Positions 32,367 to 40,376 of a stretch of DNA of 64,000 nucleotides are shown here, in pieces (the stretch's first letter is position 1; each line of letters starts with the position of its first letter). The notes beneath the pieces were generated by a model. The model was not told where the DNA came from and made no database searches. It worked only from the letters and a program-made list of their open reading frames with translations. The stretch comes from JBBTVO01 sp038063195. Lineage in GTDB: Bacteria; Patescibacteriota; Microgenomatia; Levybacterales; UBA12049. The translations under genes were made by a program, and so were the position numbers. Where the stretch lies: contig JBBTVO010000003.1 of NCBI GenBank assembly GCA_038063195.1, positions 7,462-71,461 of the forward strand, read 5' to 3'.

Positions 32367-32545
32367 AAGGATAAAAGCTTTCGCCTTTTTGGGTCAATCT
32401 TAAGTTCCTTCCAGTACTTAATAAGTTGGCTTGTGTTTAATTTCTCGTCATTTAATCCAAAATTAATCAATTGCTCAAGCTTCCAGATTTCATAAGCCCT
32501 TTTGTCTTTTTTAAGAAACGATGTGTTCACGCTCCAGTTATACAT
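32342..32545 (-). CDS. Putative antitoxin of the first AbiEii pair
   Basis: The 67-residue basic protein has IWKLEQLINFGLNDEKLNTS and a C-terminal RRKLLSFWLW. I do not know a named family, but position and overlap with AbiEii make it the likely antitoxin. TATAAT on the minus strand ends nine bases before the ATG. The same frame stays open 25 codons further upstream without an ATG, so the annotated start could be too short. Confidence 0.65.
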   Translation of the reverse strand: MYNWSVNTSFLKKDKRAYEIWKLEQLINFGLNDEKLNTSQLIKYWKELKIDPKRRKLLSFWLWSKQS

Positions 32546-32612
32546 AATAAGAATATTATATACGGATTTTGGCAGCTTATCAAGAGTACCGTGGCTATCA
32601 AAGCGTCCCAGT

Positions 32613-32634
32613 TTATCTTATAGTCTTTGTCAAG
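32613..32634 (-). repeat. TA-island boundary repeat
   Basis: On the minus strand CTTGACAAAGACTATAAGAT. It lies at the upstream edge of the AbiEii module. Confidence 0.8.
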
Positions 32635-32696
32635 CCCCTCTTCACGGGTTCTCCTACCCAGTTGGTAAAGTATGCAGTGTGCTTCGCAAGTAAAGA

Positions 32697-32809
32697 GTTG
32701 CCCACCTTAGAGGTGGGATTAGTGCGAACTTAGACCTATAGATTTAGACCTACGAGGTTCCAGCTTGCCAACCTCGTAGGTCGGAAGCTGCGCTGTAATC
32801 TTTGTCAAG
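32697..32809 (-). repeat. Composite boundary element with two palindromes
   Basis: CCCACCTTAGAGGTGGGATTA (32698) is followed by ACCTACGAGGTTCCAGCTTG and its complement AACCTCGTAGGTC (32750-32783), and then by CTGTAATCTTTGTCAAG (32793-32809), a variant of the boundary repeat. The palindrome between the two halves looks inserted. Confidence 0.75.
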
Positions 32810-32828
32810 CCCCGTTTTAAGGCTGGAT

Positions 32829-33203
32829 TTAGCTATGCTCATGAAACTTTCCTTTAAAAACTTCATATTTATCTTGATTTAGGATAACTAGTGTATCTTT
32901 AAGGGTTTTGTTTCTCCAATGCCTGACAAATTTACTAAAAACATTTAATAGACGTTGAGACACATTTCCGCTATATCGAATTAGAATTAAGCCAAACCTT
33001 GTTGCATCTTCATAAGAAGTGATTCTTATTAATCCCAGATCGCGAGTAACAAGCGTACGTCTTAAGGTGTTGGATTTTTTGACAATTTCCTGATCGGGGG
33101 CTTGCGTAAGTTGAAGTTCATAAACAGTTTTTAGATCGATGTGGAGCGATCTGAAGTGATCGATGATAATTTTTGGAACGTTTTCATCGAAAAATAATTT
33201 CAT
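32829..33203 (-). CDS. DUF5615 PIN-like toxin, second copy
   Basis: The 124-residue protein has FFDENVPKIIIDHFRSLHID and RRTLVTRDLGLIRITSYEDA, the acidic motifs of DUF5615. Its ATG overlaps the stop of the DUF433 gene by four bases. Predicted RNase of a toxin-antitoxin pair. Confidence 0.85.
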   Translation of the reverse strand: MKLFFDENVPKIIIDHFRSLHIDLKTVYELQLTQAPDQEIVKKSNTLRRTLVTRDLGLIRITSYEDATRFGLILIRYSGNVSQRLLNVFSKFVRHWRNKTLKDTLVILNQDKYEVFKGKFHEHS

Positions 33204-33460
33204 TCAAGAGAGGCAATATGAATTTTATCTCTTTTCGTATCCAAGAAGTGAATCTCTTCTCCCGCAACGGTTTTGGCGGCATATTTTACTGCAGCTAGAA
33301 TAGCGTCTTTTGTGATTTGAGGGTAGTAATCTTTAAGAATTTTCTTTTCACTAGCGCCCGTTGCCAGAAGTTCTAAGATCATATATACAGGAATACGAGT
33401 ACCAGAAATTACGGGCTTGCCCCCTAAAATTTTTGGATCAACAACAATTTTCTGTTTCAT
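33200..33460 (-). CDS. DUF433 antitoxin, second copy
   Basis: The protein of 86 residues contains VDPKILGGKPVISGTRIPVY, the DUF433 signature. I start it at ATG 33460, which overlaps the HicB-like stop (ATGA), rather than further upstream. It links a HicB-like gene and a DUF5615 gene in one operon. Confidence 0.87.
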   Translation of the reverse strand: MKQKIVVDPKILGGKPVISGTRIPVYMILELLATGASEKKILKDYYPQITKDAILAAVKYAAKTVAGEEIHFLDTKRDKIHIASLE

Positions 33461-33654
33461 ATGGCTTGCTCCTGTGGTGGCAATATATTGTCTTTTAGTA
33501 ATCCTTCCAAGTGGCATTGAATTGCTTCATCCAGATTTTTTCTTGTTTCCTCAATTGTCTTACCAATAGTATGAACACCCCTGAGAAGAGGAGCGAATCC
33601 ATGATATCCTTTTTCGTCTGGTTCAATGATGGTTCTAAATGTATAAGTTTTCAT
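33457..33654 (-). CDS. HicB-like protein without HicA
   Basis: The 65-residue protein has YTFRTIIEPDEKGYHGFAPL and ETRKNLDEAIQCHLEGLLKD, the HicB fold. No HicA adjoins it; instead DUF433 and DUF5615 follow with ATGA overlaps. TAAAAT on the minus strand ends six bases before the ATG, with TTGACT 16 bases further up, so it is the first gene of the three-gene unit. Confidence 0.85.
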   Translation of the reverse strand: MKTYTFRTIIEPDEKGYHGFAPLLRGVHTIGKTIEETRKNLDEAIQCHLEGLLKDNILPPQEQAI

Positions 33655-33714
33655 ATTTCTATTTTAGCATCTTAGTTTTTTAAGTCAAGGCTTCTTAAAC
33701 CAATTGCTAAATTT

Positions 33715-34038
33715 TTAAGACGCGGGCTGGATTTGTTCGAGGGTTTTAATTCTTCCTTCGTGGTCGTCGACTTGATCTTTAAGTTCTGAATATTGATGCG
33801 TTTCAAGATCTCGCTCATCTCTTCTGGTTTCCAGTTCGCTCATCACGCCGTCTAGTTTGGTGAGTATTTGATCCCGATATTTTTTCGCATTTTCATCAAT
33901 TTCCTCTTTAAATCCTTCCAGTTTAAAATCAATCCCTCTTCCTAAAGATCCTAGTTCATCTTTGGTTGCCAACCTTGCTAGCCTTTTTTTTAAATACTCT
34001 TTAGTTATGGCCTCTGAGGAACTTATTTTGCTTTTCAT
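33715..34038 (-). CDS. Coiled-coil protein, first of two relatives
   Basis: The 107-residue protein is a long charged coiled coil ending DDHEGRIKTLEQIQPAS. A relative at 35850-36197 ends almost identically (DHEGRIKTLEQPRPAS) and also begins with a Lys/Ser/Thr stretch and TKEYLKK/TKTYLKK. I start it at ATG 34038, preceded by TATACT and TTGACA on the minus strand. Function unknown, though the two copies frame the island's right half. Confidence 0.7.
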   Translation of the reverse strand: MKSKISSSEAITKEYLKKRLARLATKDELGSLGRGIDFKLEGFKEEIDENAKKYRDQILTKLDGVMSELETRRDERDLETHQYSELKDQVDDHEGRIKTLEQIQPAS

Positions 34039-34102
34039 AGTGAATACTAGTATAGCATTGGTGTAACAATATCTGTCAAGGCATCGAAAGAAAGCGAAGC
34101 TG

Positions 34103-34147
34103 TCCCACCTCGGAGGTGGGATTAGAGTTGCTATAGTCTTTGTCAAG
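34103..34147 (-). repeat. TA-island boundary repeat with GGTGG palindrome
   Basis: TCCCACCTCGGAGGTGGGATT followed by AGAGTTGCTATAGTCTTTGT. It lies between the coiled-coil gene and the RelE-like pair. The gap 34148-34289 holds no gene that I see, apart from the CCTCCCGGGTGGATCGG sequence shared with 30759. Confidence 0.85.
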
Positions 34148-34289
34148 TATCTTTTTAGATTATCTTTTTTCTATCTATTCCAATACGAATATATCCGTTC
34201 TTCTTAAAACATTCATCAAACCCAAAAATATCTTTAGTATCGAAATGATCGGCCGAAGCCTCCCGGGTGGATCGGATAAGATTAAGACT

Positions 34290-34547
34290 TCACTTTTTTC
34301 CTAGGCCCTCATCGTGAGGACCAATAGTAAGAATATAAATTTCATCTTTTTCAACTTGAAAAGTAAAACGGTAGTGAATATCTATCCTTGCTTCAAACAC
34401 TTCGCCACCACCCATTTTTCTTGTCCGAAGAGATGGATGGCGGTAATTTACGAGAAGAAAATCGAATTGACGTTTTGCCTTCGCCTGGATGCTTTTCGGA
34501 TGCTTAGAGAGTTGCTTTCGAACACGCGGAGAGATAACAAGGTTCAT
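34290..34547 (-). CDS. RelE/ParE-family toxin
   Basis: The 85-residue basic protein has ISPRVRKQLSKHPKSIQAKA, RVRFTFQ-like beta strands and ends EIYILTIGPHDEGLGKK, matching the compact RelE/ParE fold. RelE members cut mRNA in the ribosome. It overlaps the antitoxin gene by four bases. A remnant of a second copy lies at 30783. Confidence 0.85.
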   Translation of the reverse strand: MNLVISPRVRKQLSKHPKSIQAKAKRQFDFLLVNYRHPSLRTRKMGGGEVFEARIDIHYRFTFQVEKDEIYILTIGPHDEGLGKK

Positions 34548-34780
34548 AAACTCTTAAAGAATGCGTCGAGCTCCTTCTTGTTAGTTATTTTAATTCCTTT
34601 TCCAGCTTTAATCTCTTTTAAGGCTTTTTCATCAGACCATTCCCACCAAGCATCACTTCCATAATGAGGCTCTTTTTCAAAAAGTTTTGTTTTAATAACT
34701 TTTATTTCTCTAGTAAGCTTGTCAAGGCGAGCAAGAATTTCTTCTATTGTTTTTGGAGAAACGGTAATTGCCTGATTCAT
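34544..34780 (-). CDS. Antitoxin of the RelE-like toxin
   Basis: The 78-residue protein has a helical N-terminus (EEILARLDKLTREIKVIKTK) and a middle part with WWEWSDEKALKEIKAGKG. It is a small antitoxin by position; no DNA-binding family is certain. TTGACA and TATAAA on the minus strand precede the ATG, about 12 bases away. Confidence 0.7.
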   Translation of the reverse strand: MNQAITVSPKTIEEILARLDKLTREIKVIKTKLFEKEPHYGSDAWWEWSDEKALKEIKAGKGIKITNKKELDAFFKSL

Positions 34781-34849
34781 ACTGATATCTATTTTATAAC
34801 AGTTTAAAACTCTCTGTCAACACTTCTTGTGCCCAAATAATACAGGGTA

Positions 34850-34894
34850 TCCCACCTCGGAGGTGGGATTAGGATTGCTATAGTCTTTGTCAAG
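34850..34894 (-). repeat. TA-island boundary repeat with GGTGG palindrome
   Basis: TCCCACCTCGGAGGTGGGATT followed by AGGATTGCTATAGTCTTTGT. Last copy on the right, next to the second AbiEii module. Confidence 0.85.
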
Positions 34895-34954
34895 TATTAT
34901 TCAGACGCAGAGTTGGCGTTGAAGCTCAGCGTTAAGAAGGCCTGAGTACGGATT

Positions 34955-35569
34955 TTATCCTAAATTTTTCACTTCACCTAAAAACCACTTTTTTATTTCT
35001 TCCCAGTCTGTTTCGATTAGCATTTGGGGCATCTCATCCCCATCCGCTTCTTCAAAAAAAACAAGAGATTTTCGTATCATAATTTCTTTCTCTTCCAAAT
35101 TACCGTACTTTTTCTGATAAAAAGAGAACATCTCTTTTAAAGAAAATTTTTGTGAAAGAAAGTAAATATCTATGAAATCCCTTTTGGTTCCCCTTGCGAT
35201 TATCGTATCAAGTTTCATTGCGCAAAGATCAGGAGCAGATGCCACTGGTAACTCCAGGAAGTATTCAAAAGCGGCAATTTGCTTATATTTATATGAAAAT
35301 AGGGAAAACTTAATTCCATTTACAGTTCCAATTAGAGTCTGCCAGTCTCTTTTTATCAGCTTAAGGCTGAGGTCTTTTTTTAATTTCTCCTCCCATTGTC
35401 TTTCTGCAAACTCATAAGGCGTAAAAAAATCCAGATCTATAGACTTTCGGTGCCCCAAATGGAGGGCAACTGCTGTTCCTCCGGCCAGATATGATTTTTC
35501 TGGTAAATTACCCGGTTTTAATTTTTCAAGAAGATTCTTTGTTTGAAGAAGTAAAATATTTTCAAACAT
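34955..35569 (-). CDS. AbiEii-family nucleotidyltransferase toxin, second copy
   Basis: The 204-residue protein has YLAGGTAVALHLGHRKSIDL then DFFTPYEF, the nucleotidyltransferase G-G-T and D-L-D motif. It is only distantly similar to the copy at 31698. The gene upstream ends nine bases before its ATG and is the likely antitoxin. Confidence 0.88.
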   Translation of the reverse strand: MFENILLLQTKNLLEKLKPGNLPEKSYLAGGTAVALHLGHRKSIDLDFFTPYEFAERQWEEKLKKDLSLKLIKRDWQTLIGTVNGIKFSLFSYKYKQIAAFEYFLELPVASAPDLCAMKLDTIIARGTKRDFIDIYFLSQKFSLKEMFSFYQKKYGNLEEKEIMIRKSLVFFEEADGDEMPQMLIETDWEEIKKWFLGEVKNLG

Positions 35570-35578
35570 TTATTATGT

Positions 35579-35803
35579 TTAAAGACTTATCTTCCAATAG
35601 TTCTTAGATTTAGGGGAAAGACGATTTTTCGAAACAACCTGTTTGATTTTCTTTTTGCCAAAAACCGTTTTTAACCAGAAAATAGATTTTTTATCTCCAA
35701 GCTCCAATATGCGCTTAATATAGTATTCAGGATGACTCCTTGGCGATGCTTTTTTAGGATCTATATCCCAAAAGTATTTTTGAATATATGAAGCAATCGG
35801 CAT
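35579..35803 (-). CDS. Putative antitoxin of the second AbiEii pair
   Basis: The 74-residue basic protein has QKYFWDIDPKKASPRSHPEY and ILELGDKKSIFWLKTVFGK, similar to the small DUF6922-like antitoxins that precede AbiEii toxins. TATAAT on the minus strand ends six bases before the ATG. Confidence 0.72.
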   Translation of the reverse strand: MPIASYIQKYFWDIDPKKASPRSHPEYYIKRILELGDKKSIFWLKTVFGKKKIKQVVSKNRLSPKSKNYWKISL

Positions 35804-35849
35804 TTTTTAATTATATCAGATTATCTAGGTTTATGGGTTATGAAAATTG

Positions 35850-36197
35850 TTAAGACGCTGGTCGGGGTTGTTCAAGGGTCTTGATTCTTCCTTCGTGATC
35901 ACTGACTTGACTTCTAAGCCGTGCGGTTTGGTCAGACGCGAGCTCTCTGTCTTGCTTTCTTTGCTCAAGCTCTGCAAGTAGGGGATCAATTGCAGTAATA
36001 ATAGAATCCCTGAATTTAGTTAATTTTTGCTCCATTTTAAGTTCCAATCTGTCCTCTGACATAAATATTGAGAGTCTGGTGTCAGACTTAAGAGACTTTT
36101 CGGTTGTTTCAAGGTCTTTTTTTGTAGCAAATTTAGCCAGCTCTTTCTTCAAATATGTTTTTGTGACTGTCTGGGAGGAAATAGTTTTCTTTTTCAT
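35850..36197 (-). CDS. Coiled-coil protein, second of two relatives
   Basis: The 115-residue protein starts MKKKTISSQTVTKTYLKKEL and ends VSDHEGRIKTLEQPRPAS, with a long coiled coil between. It is a paralogue of the gene at 33715. I start it at ATG 36197, nine bases after TATACT and with TTGACA further up on the minus strand. Function unknown. Confidence 0.7.
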   Translation of the reverse strand: MKKKTISSQTVTKTYLKKELAKFATKKDLETTEKSLKSDTRLSIFMSEDRLELKMEQKLTKFRDSIITAIDPLLAELEQRKQDRELASDQTARLRSQVSDHEGRIKTLEQPRPAS

Positions 36198-36267
36198 GGA
36201 GAATAAGTATATCACCTGAGAAGAAACTCTTGTCAATAATACAAAAATGGTACAAAATAGCTCAAAA

Positions 36268-36300
36268 CTAATGACTAGTTGCTAGCCGCTAGTTGCTAAC
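36268..36300. repeat. CTAGT 7-base periodic array
   Basis: GACTAGT, TGCTAGC, CGCTAGT and TGCTAAC repeat every seven bases and end at the stop codon of the reductase gene. Confidence 0.7.
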
Positions 36301-36993
36301 TTAATAGCCGGGGAAGGAGTCGAGTTTTATATTTTCTTTTGATACGCCTTGGGATTTTGCTATATCGCGGAGGGCGCGGACAAAAGGAGCAGGACCGGAG
36401 ATATAGAAAATTGAAGAATTGCTAAATTGTTCTATTGTTAAATTGTCTATGTGGTTTGGAGAAATGACATATTCGATCTTAAGGCTTGGATTGTCTTTTC
36501 TAAATGATTCGAGCTCACTTTTGAATACGAAATCTTCGTCTCGGTTACCATACAGGAGTTTTACGTTTAATTTTTGTCCATCATGATCAGCTTGTTTAAG
36601 AATAGAGCGGAAGGGAGTTATGCCAATTCCTCCTGAAATGAAGACAAAATTTCTCTTTGGATCCTCAACTCCGATTAAATCGGAGTCAATTACGAATTGT
36701 CCGTCAGGACCGCTTGCTTCTATTTCATCTCCGGACTTAAGCTTCATCAATGATTTTTTAAAAGTACTGGGCTTATCAAAAATTCTCGTAGTAATTGCGA
36801 CATGTCCTTCAAATGGAGCAGAGGAGATAGTAAAGTATCGGGTCACACCTCTATTATCTGGATTATTGTTTGGGATTGTGTAAAATAAGTACTGTCCCGC
36901 TTTCCATACAAGGTCGGACCTCGTTTTGGGTTTAAAAATAAAGGAGTAGGTGTCTCCTTCAGCTTTGTGTTTTTCCTGAAAAATTAGCTTCAT
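36301..36993 (-). CDS. Ferredoxin reductase-type FAD/NAD(P)H oxidoreductase
   Basis: The protein of 230 residues has the FAD motif RYFTISSAP (R-x-Y-[ST]), GPDGQFVID, the nucleotide motif FISGGIGITPFRSILKQA, and a C-terminal FYISGPAPFVRALRDI. The family moves electrons between NAD(P)H and flavin or iron-sulfur partners; no iron-sulfur domain is present. ATG 36993 gives a normal start. The piece RSDLVWKAGQY includes an AAGGTCGGACC palindrome also seen in murB. Confidence 0.85.
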   Translation of the reverse strand: MKLIFQEKHKAEGDTYSFIFKPKTRSDLVWKAGQYLFYTIPNNNPDNRGVTRYFTISSAPFEGHVAITTRIFDKPSTFKKSLMKLKSGDEIEASGPDGQFVIDSDLIGVEDPKRNFVFISGGIGITPFRSILKQADHDGQKLNVKLLYGNRDEDFVFKSELESFRKDNPSLKIEYVISPNHIDNLTIEQFSNSSIFYISGPAPFVRALRDIAKSQGVSKENIKLDSFPGY

Positions 36994-37053
36994 ATTTCTT
37001 TTTCTTCTCTTTTTCCGAAAAGAGAAGCAGAAACTCTTCGCCAAGCGGTGCTC

Positions 37054-37116
37054 GTGCTTTCAAATCTCACTCTCTTAACGGGCCCCTTTCCCGTTAGGGT
37101 ATTCTCCCTGTTGCAC
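37054..37116 (-). ncRNA. Candidate structured RNA upstream of the reductase gene
   Basis: On the minus strand GTGC at one end pairs with GCAC at the other, enclosing TAACGGG-AAAGGGG-CCCGTTA, a seven-base hairpin. A further hairpin (CTTCTCTTTT-CGG-AAAAAGAGAAG) lies between it and the reductase ATG. The segment is GC-richer than its surroundings. It could be a leader or an independent RNA; I recognise no class. Confidence 0.3.
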
Positions 37117-37191
37117 TTATTCAATTCTCATGCACTGCGCTCCAAAAGGCGAATAAAAAAAAACACTCGATACCGGATTGGCAAATAAAAA

Positions 37192-38073
37192 TTATTTACT
37201 ATCTAATTCCTTAACCTCTTCTAGGATCTCTCCTAAATTTCCGTCCATTATTCCTTCTAAGTTGTGCCAGGATTTATTTATGCGATGATCCGTAAGTCTG
37301 TCCTGCGGGAAATTATATGTGCGGATTTTTTCAGCGCGCATTCCTTTGCCCACCTGAGTGGATTTAAGTTCCGAAGCTATTTTGTTTTGCTTTTCAACTT
37401 CAAGCTCCCAAAGTTTGGCACGAAGCATTCCCATGGCATTTTCCCTGTTTTGTCCTTGAGAGCGTTCAGTTCTGCAAGTGACCACAATTCCACTTGGAAC
37501 GTGTTTTATCCTTACGGCGGTTGAAACTTTATTAACATTCTGTCCTCCGTGGCCGCCGGCTCTAAATGCTTCAAATTCTATATCTCCCGGATTTATATGA
37601 AGGTCAATATCTTCGAGCTGGGGAAGTACGGAGACAACTGCGGTAGATGTATGAACGCGTCCGCGTTTTTCCGTAGCTGGAGTTCTCTGGACTCTATGGA
37701 CACCCGCTTCATATTTGAAAAAACCGAAAGCATTTTCTCCGGATAACTTTATCGCACTTTCATCGACCTGCTCGACCTTAAAATTATTTACTTCTGCAAA
37801 TTTAATATACATTCTTATAAGTTCTTCCCCCCATATTTTGGCCTCGTCTCCGCCTGCGGCACCCTTAACTTCGATAATTACATTTCTATAATCCAGATCC
37901 TCGGAATCATTTGAGTTCTGAGAAAGTTCTTCCTCAAGTGCCTGTTTTTGCGCCTCCAGTTCTTTTACTTCCTCAGACGCCAAGTCTGCCATAGAAGGGT
38001 CGCTTAGGAGAAATTTGGTTTCTTCTATTTTGCGGGTGAGTTCTTCGAGTTGTACTTTTCTGTAATCATCCAT
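37192..38073 (-). CDS. prfA: Peptide chain release factor 1 (short form)
   Basis: The 293-residue protein has the catalytic GGQ in FRAGGHGGQNVNKVSTAVRI, and PATEKRGRVHTS, where PAT is the RF1-type recognition motif (UAA/UAG). RF1 is usually near 355 residues; the N-terminal domain here is shortened by roughly 60 residues. It lies directly upstream of no ribosome site I can identify and follows rpmE on the same strand, with a CTAGT array between. Confidence 0.94.
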   Translation of the reverse strand: MDDYRKVQLEELTRKIEETKFLLSDPSMADLASEEVKELEAQKQALEEELSQNSNDSEDLDYRNVIIEVKGAAGGDEAKIWGEELIRMYIKFAEVNNFKVEQVDESAIKLSGENAFGFFKYEAGVHRVQRTPATEKRGRVHTSTAVVSVLPQLEDIDLHINPGDIEFEAFRAGGHGGQNVNKVSTAVRIKHVPSGIVVTCRTERSQGQNRENAMGMLRAKLWELEVEKQNKIASELKSTQVGKGMRAEKIRTYNFPQDRLTDHRINKSWHNLEGIMDGNLGEILEEVKELDSK

Positions 38074-38111
38074 AATCTAGTGGCTAGCGACTAGCAACTA
38101 GTGGCTAGTGG
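38073..38111. repeat. CTAGT 7-base periodic array between rpmE and prfA
   Basis: CTAGTGG, CTAGCGA, CTAGCAA, CTAGTGG and CTAGTGG follow one another in register. The array ends in the start codon region of prfA. Confidence 0.8.
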
Positions 38112-38408
38112 TTATTTTATTGACATTAGCATCTCACGGAGAGTCTTGGGGCCTTGATCCTGCTTTTTCTTTTCTTCAGTCTTTTTGGCTTTCTTTACGA
38201 CATATTGCTGTGCTGTTTTTTGCTTGTCCTGAAACTTTTGAATCCGTGAAGCCGAGTCTACAAATCTTTGCTCGCCAGTATAAAAAGGATGGCATTTATA
38301 GCAAAGCTCTACGTGAATGGACTCTTTGGTCGAGCCCACAGTAAATTTATTGCCGCAGGCGCATACAACCTGTGCATCAAAATATTGCGGATGAATTGCT
38401 GTTTTCAT
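38112..38408 (-). CDS. rpmE: Ribosomal protein bL31
   Basis: The 98-residue protein starts [20 protein letters not shown] and has [20 protein letters not shown]. The CACG and CYKC cysteines bind zinc as in the C+ form of bL31. A Lys/Gln-rich C-terminal tail extends it beyond the usual 70 residues. On the minus strand TATAAT ends seven bases before the ATG, so it is leaderless; the TATAATTATA core also serves the divergent gene at 38454. Confidence 0.94.
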   Translation of the reverse strand: MKTAIHPQYFDAQVVCACGNKFTVGSTKESIHVELCYKCHPFYTGEQRFVDSASRIQKFQDKQKTAQQYVVKKAKKTEEKKKQDQGPKTLREMLMSIK

Positions 38409-38453
38409 GTGGTATAATTATAGCCTGTTTTTACTCTTAAGGCAAGAATTAAT

Positions 38454-39128
38454 ATGATAGAAGCGGAGCAAAGGATAAAATTACTTTTTCAAAGAGGTGC
38501 AAATACGCATGAGATAGTCGATCTTACGGGATATTCTTTCGATCTGGTTAATAGAATAATTAGAGAAATTGATGAAGTATTTAAGGAGCCGGTAGGAGTA
38601 AAAACTTTGGCTTTTCCAGAGGCAAATGGCAATCATGCTGAAGAGTACAGGAAAAGCATAAGAATTGTACAAAAGTTGGTAGAAGAAGGTTTTATAACTG
38701 ATGATCTCGAGAACTGGAATGCGATGGTTGGGATTTACGAAAAGCAGAAAAGAGGTCTTCCAAAAAGATTTCCAGATAGATTAAGACTTGAGGTTTTCTT
38801 GAAGAGCTTAAGACTGGCAAAAACGGGAGATCATAGTCTCCTTACGAAATATATGGTTGCAGAAACCTTGGGCCCAAATCTTATTAGTGATAGATTTTTC
38901 GAGAATGAGCAGAATTTTGTGGGAGAAAATTCAGCAGATAATCCTGAGGGACTAGATGTAGATAGAATCGGATATTACCGAAGTGACGAAGATGGTGATA
39001 AATGGAGACAGCCTATGGGTTTTGGACAATATGGAGGAATGGTGGTGGATTCTCCGAATGAGGCTTTACACAGGCAACTTGCAAGGAATATTCAAGTAAA
39101 AACAGCTCCTTCTAAGGAAAAGGAGTAG
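38454..39128 (+). CDS. Unknown protein with N-terminal helix-turn-helix
   Basis: The 224-residue protein begins with a possible helix-turn-helix (LFQRGANTHEIVDLTGYSFD), followed by a helical middle and an acidic, Gly-rich C-terminus. No family is recognised. It diverges from rpmE. TATAAT (38413-38418) leaves a leader of about 30 bases with a weak AAGG before the ATG. Its end is one base from the convergent hisS end. Confidence 0.6.
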   Translation: MIEAEQRIKLLFQRGANTHEIVDLTGYSFDLVNRIIREIDEVFKEPVGVKTLAFPEANGNHAEEYRKSIRIVQKLVEEGFITDDLENWNAMVGIYEKQKRGLPKRFPDRLRLEVFLKSLRLAKTGDHSLLTKYMVAETLGPNLISDRFFENEQNFVGENSADNPEGLDVDRIGYYRSDEDGDKWRQPMGFGQYGGMVVDSPNEALHRQLARNIQVKTAPSKEKE

Positions 39129-39129
39129 G

Positions 39130-40353
39130 CTATTTCAGTTTCTTAATTATTTCTTCAATGTCTAGGTTTTCTTGTTCTCGCTTTTCCATATCTTTTAAGG
39201 CAATATTGCTTCCATCAACTATTATAGAGTAGGGGATATTTTTCCTGTCAGCGTATTTGAGCTGTTTTTCGAGCTTATCCTCTTCATTTAAATACAGTTC
39301 GCAGGGAATATTTTCATTTCTCAGTTTTTTATAAACTTCAAGAGATTTATTTTTATCGCCGGAAATTGTAACCAAAGCTTTCACAGAAAATAAGTTTTTT
39401 GGGAAAAGATCGAATTGTTCTAATGCTTCCATGAGCCTGTCAAACCCGAATGCAAAGCCAACGGCTGGAACCTGTCTGCCGGCAAACATTCCGATTAGAT
39501 TGTCATACCTTCCGCCGCCTGCAACAGATCCGGCGTCATATCCTTCAATCTCCATTTCAAAGATCAAACCAGTATAATAATCCAGTCCTCTGGCCAGCGT
39601 TGGTAAAAAAACAATTTTTTCCTCATCTATTCCAATATTCTTAAGAATTTGAGAACAGTTTTCTATGTAAGCTGGTGGTTTTGTATTTTTGACAGACTGC
39701 AGGATGTTTGTAGCTTTTTCTTGTGTAAAACCGTTTGAGATTAATTCTTCTAATACTTTTTCTTCACCAATTTTTTTCAGTTTGTCAATTGCCCTTGTGA
39801 TTATTATTAAATCTTTTCCAGATAGTGAATTAGAGTCGGCAAGATTCATGAAGACAGAACGATCATTAATTAAAATTTTGAAATTCCTAAATCCTAGTTT
39901 ATCTAGAGATTTTGTAGCTACTGCGAGAATTTCCGCATCAGAAAGGAGAGAGGACGAGCCAACTACATCAGTATCCATTTGAAGGAATTCTCTGAAGCGG
40001 CCTTTTTGTGTATTTTCCGCACGCCAAACATTTGAAATTTGATATCTCTTAAATGGCATCGGAAGCTCGTTTTGATATTGGGCGACAACCCTTGCAAGGG
40101 GAACTGTCTGGTCATAGCGGAGCGCCACTTTTCTTTTGCCGTTGTCTTCAAAACGGTACATAAGCTTATCGCCTTCATCGCCGTATTTGCCGAGCAAAAC
40201 TTCTTCGTATTCAAGAGCGGGAGTTTCAAGAGGTTCAAAGCCATAGGACTCAAACACTTTTTTCAAAGTATCTATCAGCCATTGTCTTTTCTTGGCTTTT
40301 TCGGGCAGAAAATCCCGAAACCCTTTAAGCAACTTCGGTTGAACCTTAGTCAT
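39130..40353 (-). CDS. hisS: Histidyl-tRNA synthetase
   Basis: The 407-residue protein has the class II motifs ALRYDQTVPLARVVAQYQ and MPFKRYQISNVWRAE, the histidine-binding ARGLDYYTGLIFEME, GRYDNLIGMFAGRQVPAVGF, and an anticodon-binding C-terminal domain. It charges tRNA-His. It starts 23 bases after hisI ends, so both share the transcript led by the attenuator at 40806-40901. Length matches the family. Confidence 0.97.
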   Translation of the reverse strand: MTKVQPKLLKGFRDFLPEKAKKRQWLIDTLKKVFESYGFEPLETPALEYEEVLLGKYGDEGDKLMYRFEDNGKRKVALRYDQTVPLARVVAQYQNELPMPFKRYQISNVWRAENTQKGRFREFLQMDTDVVGSSSLLSDAEILAVATKSLDKLGFRNFKILINDRSVFMNLADSNSLSGKDLIIITRAIDKLKKIGEEKVLEELISNGFTQEKATNILQSVKNTKPPAYIENCSQILKNIGIDEEKIVFLPTLARGLDYYTGLIFEMEIEGYDAGSVAGGGRYDNLIGMFAGRQVPAVGFAFGFDRLMEALEQFDLFPKNLFSVKALVTISGDKNKSLEVYKKLRNENIPCELYLNEEDKLEKQLKYADRKNIPYSIIVDGSNIALKDMEKREQENLDIEEIIKKLK

Positions 40354-40376
40354 AATATATGTATGTTATCATAAAT

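Noticed and set aside
29193..34894. Boundary repeats as an integron attC array
   Set aside because: No integron integrase is nearby, and the repeats lack the paired R'/L' core sites of attC; the only Xer-type recombinase is 27 kb away.
29193..34894. Boundary repeats as active promoters for each module
   Set aside because: Most modules have their own better promoter next to the start codon, and at several copies the spacing gives no -10 box; only the 29193 copy works as a promoter.
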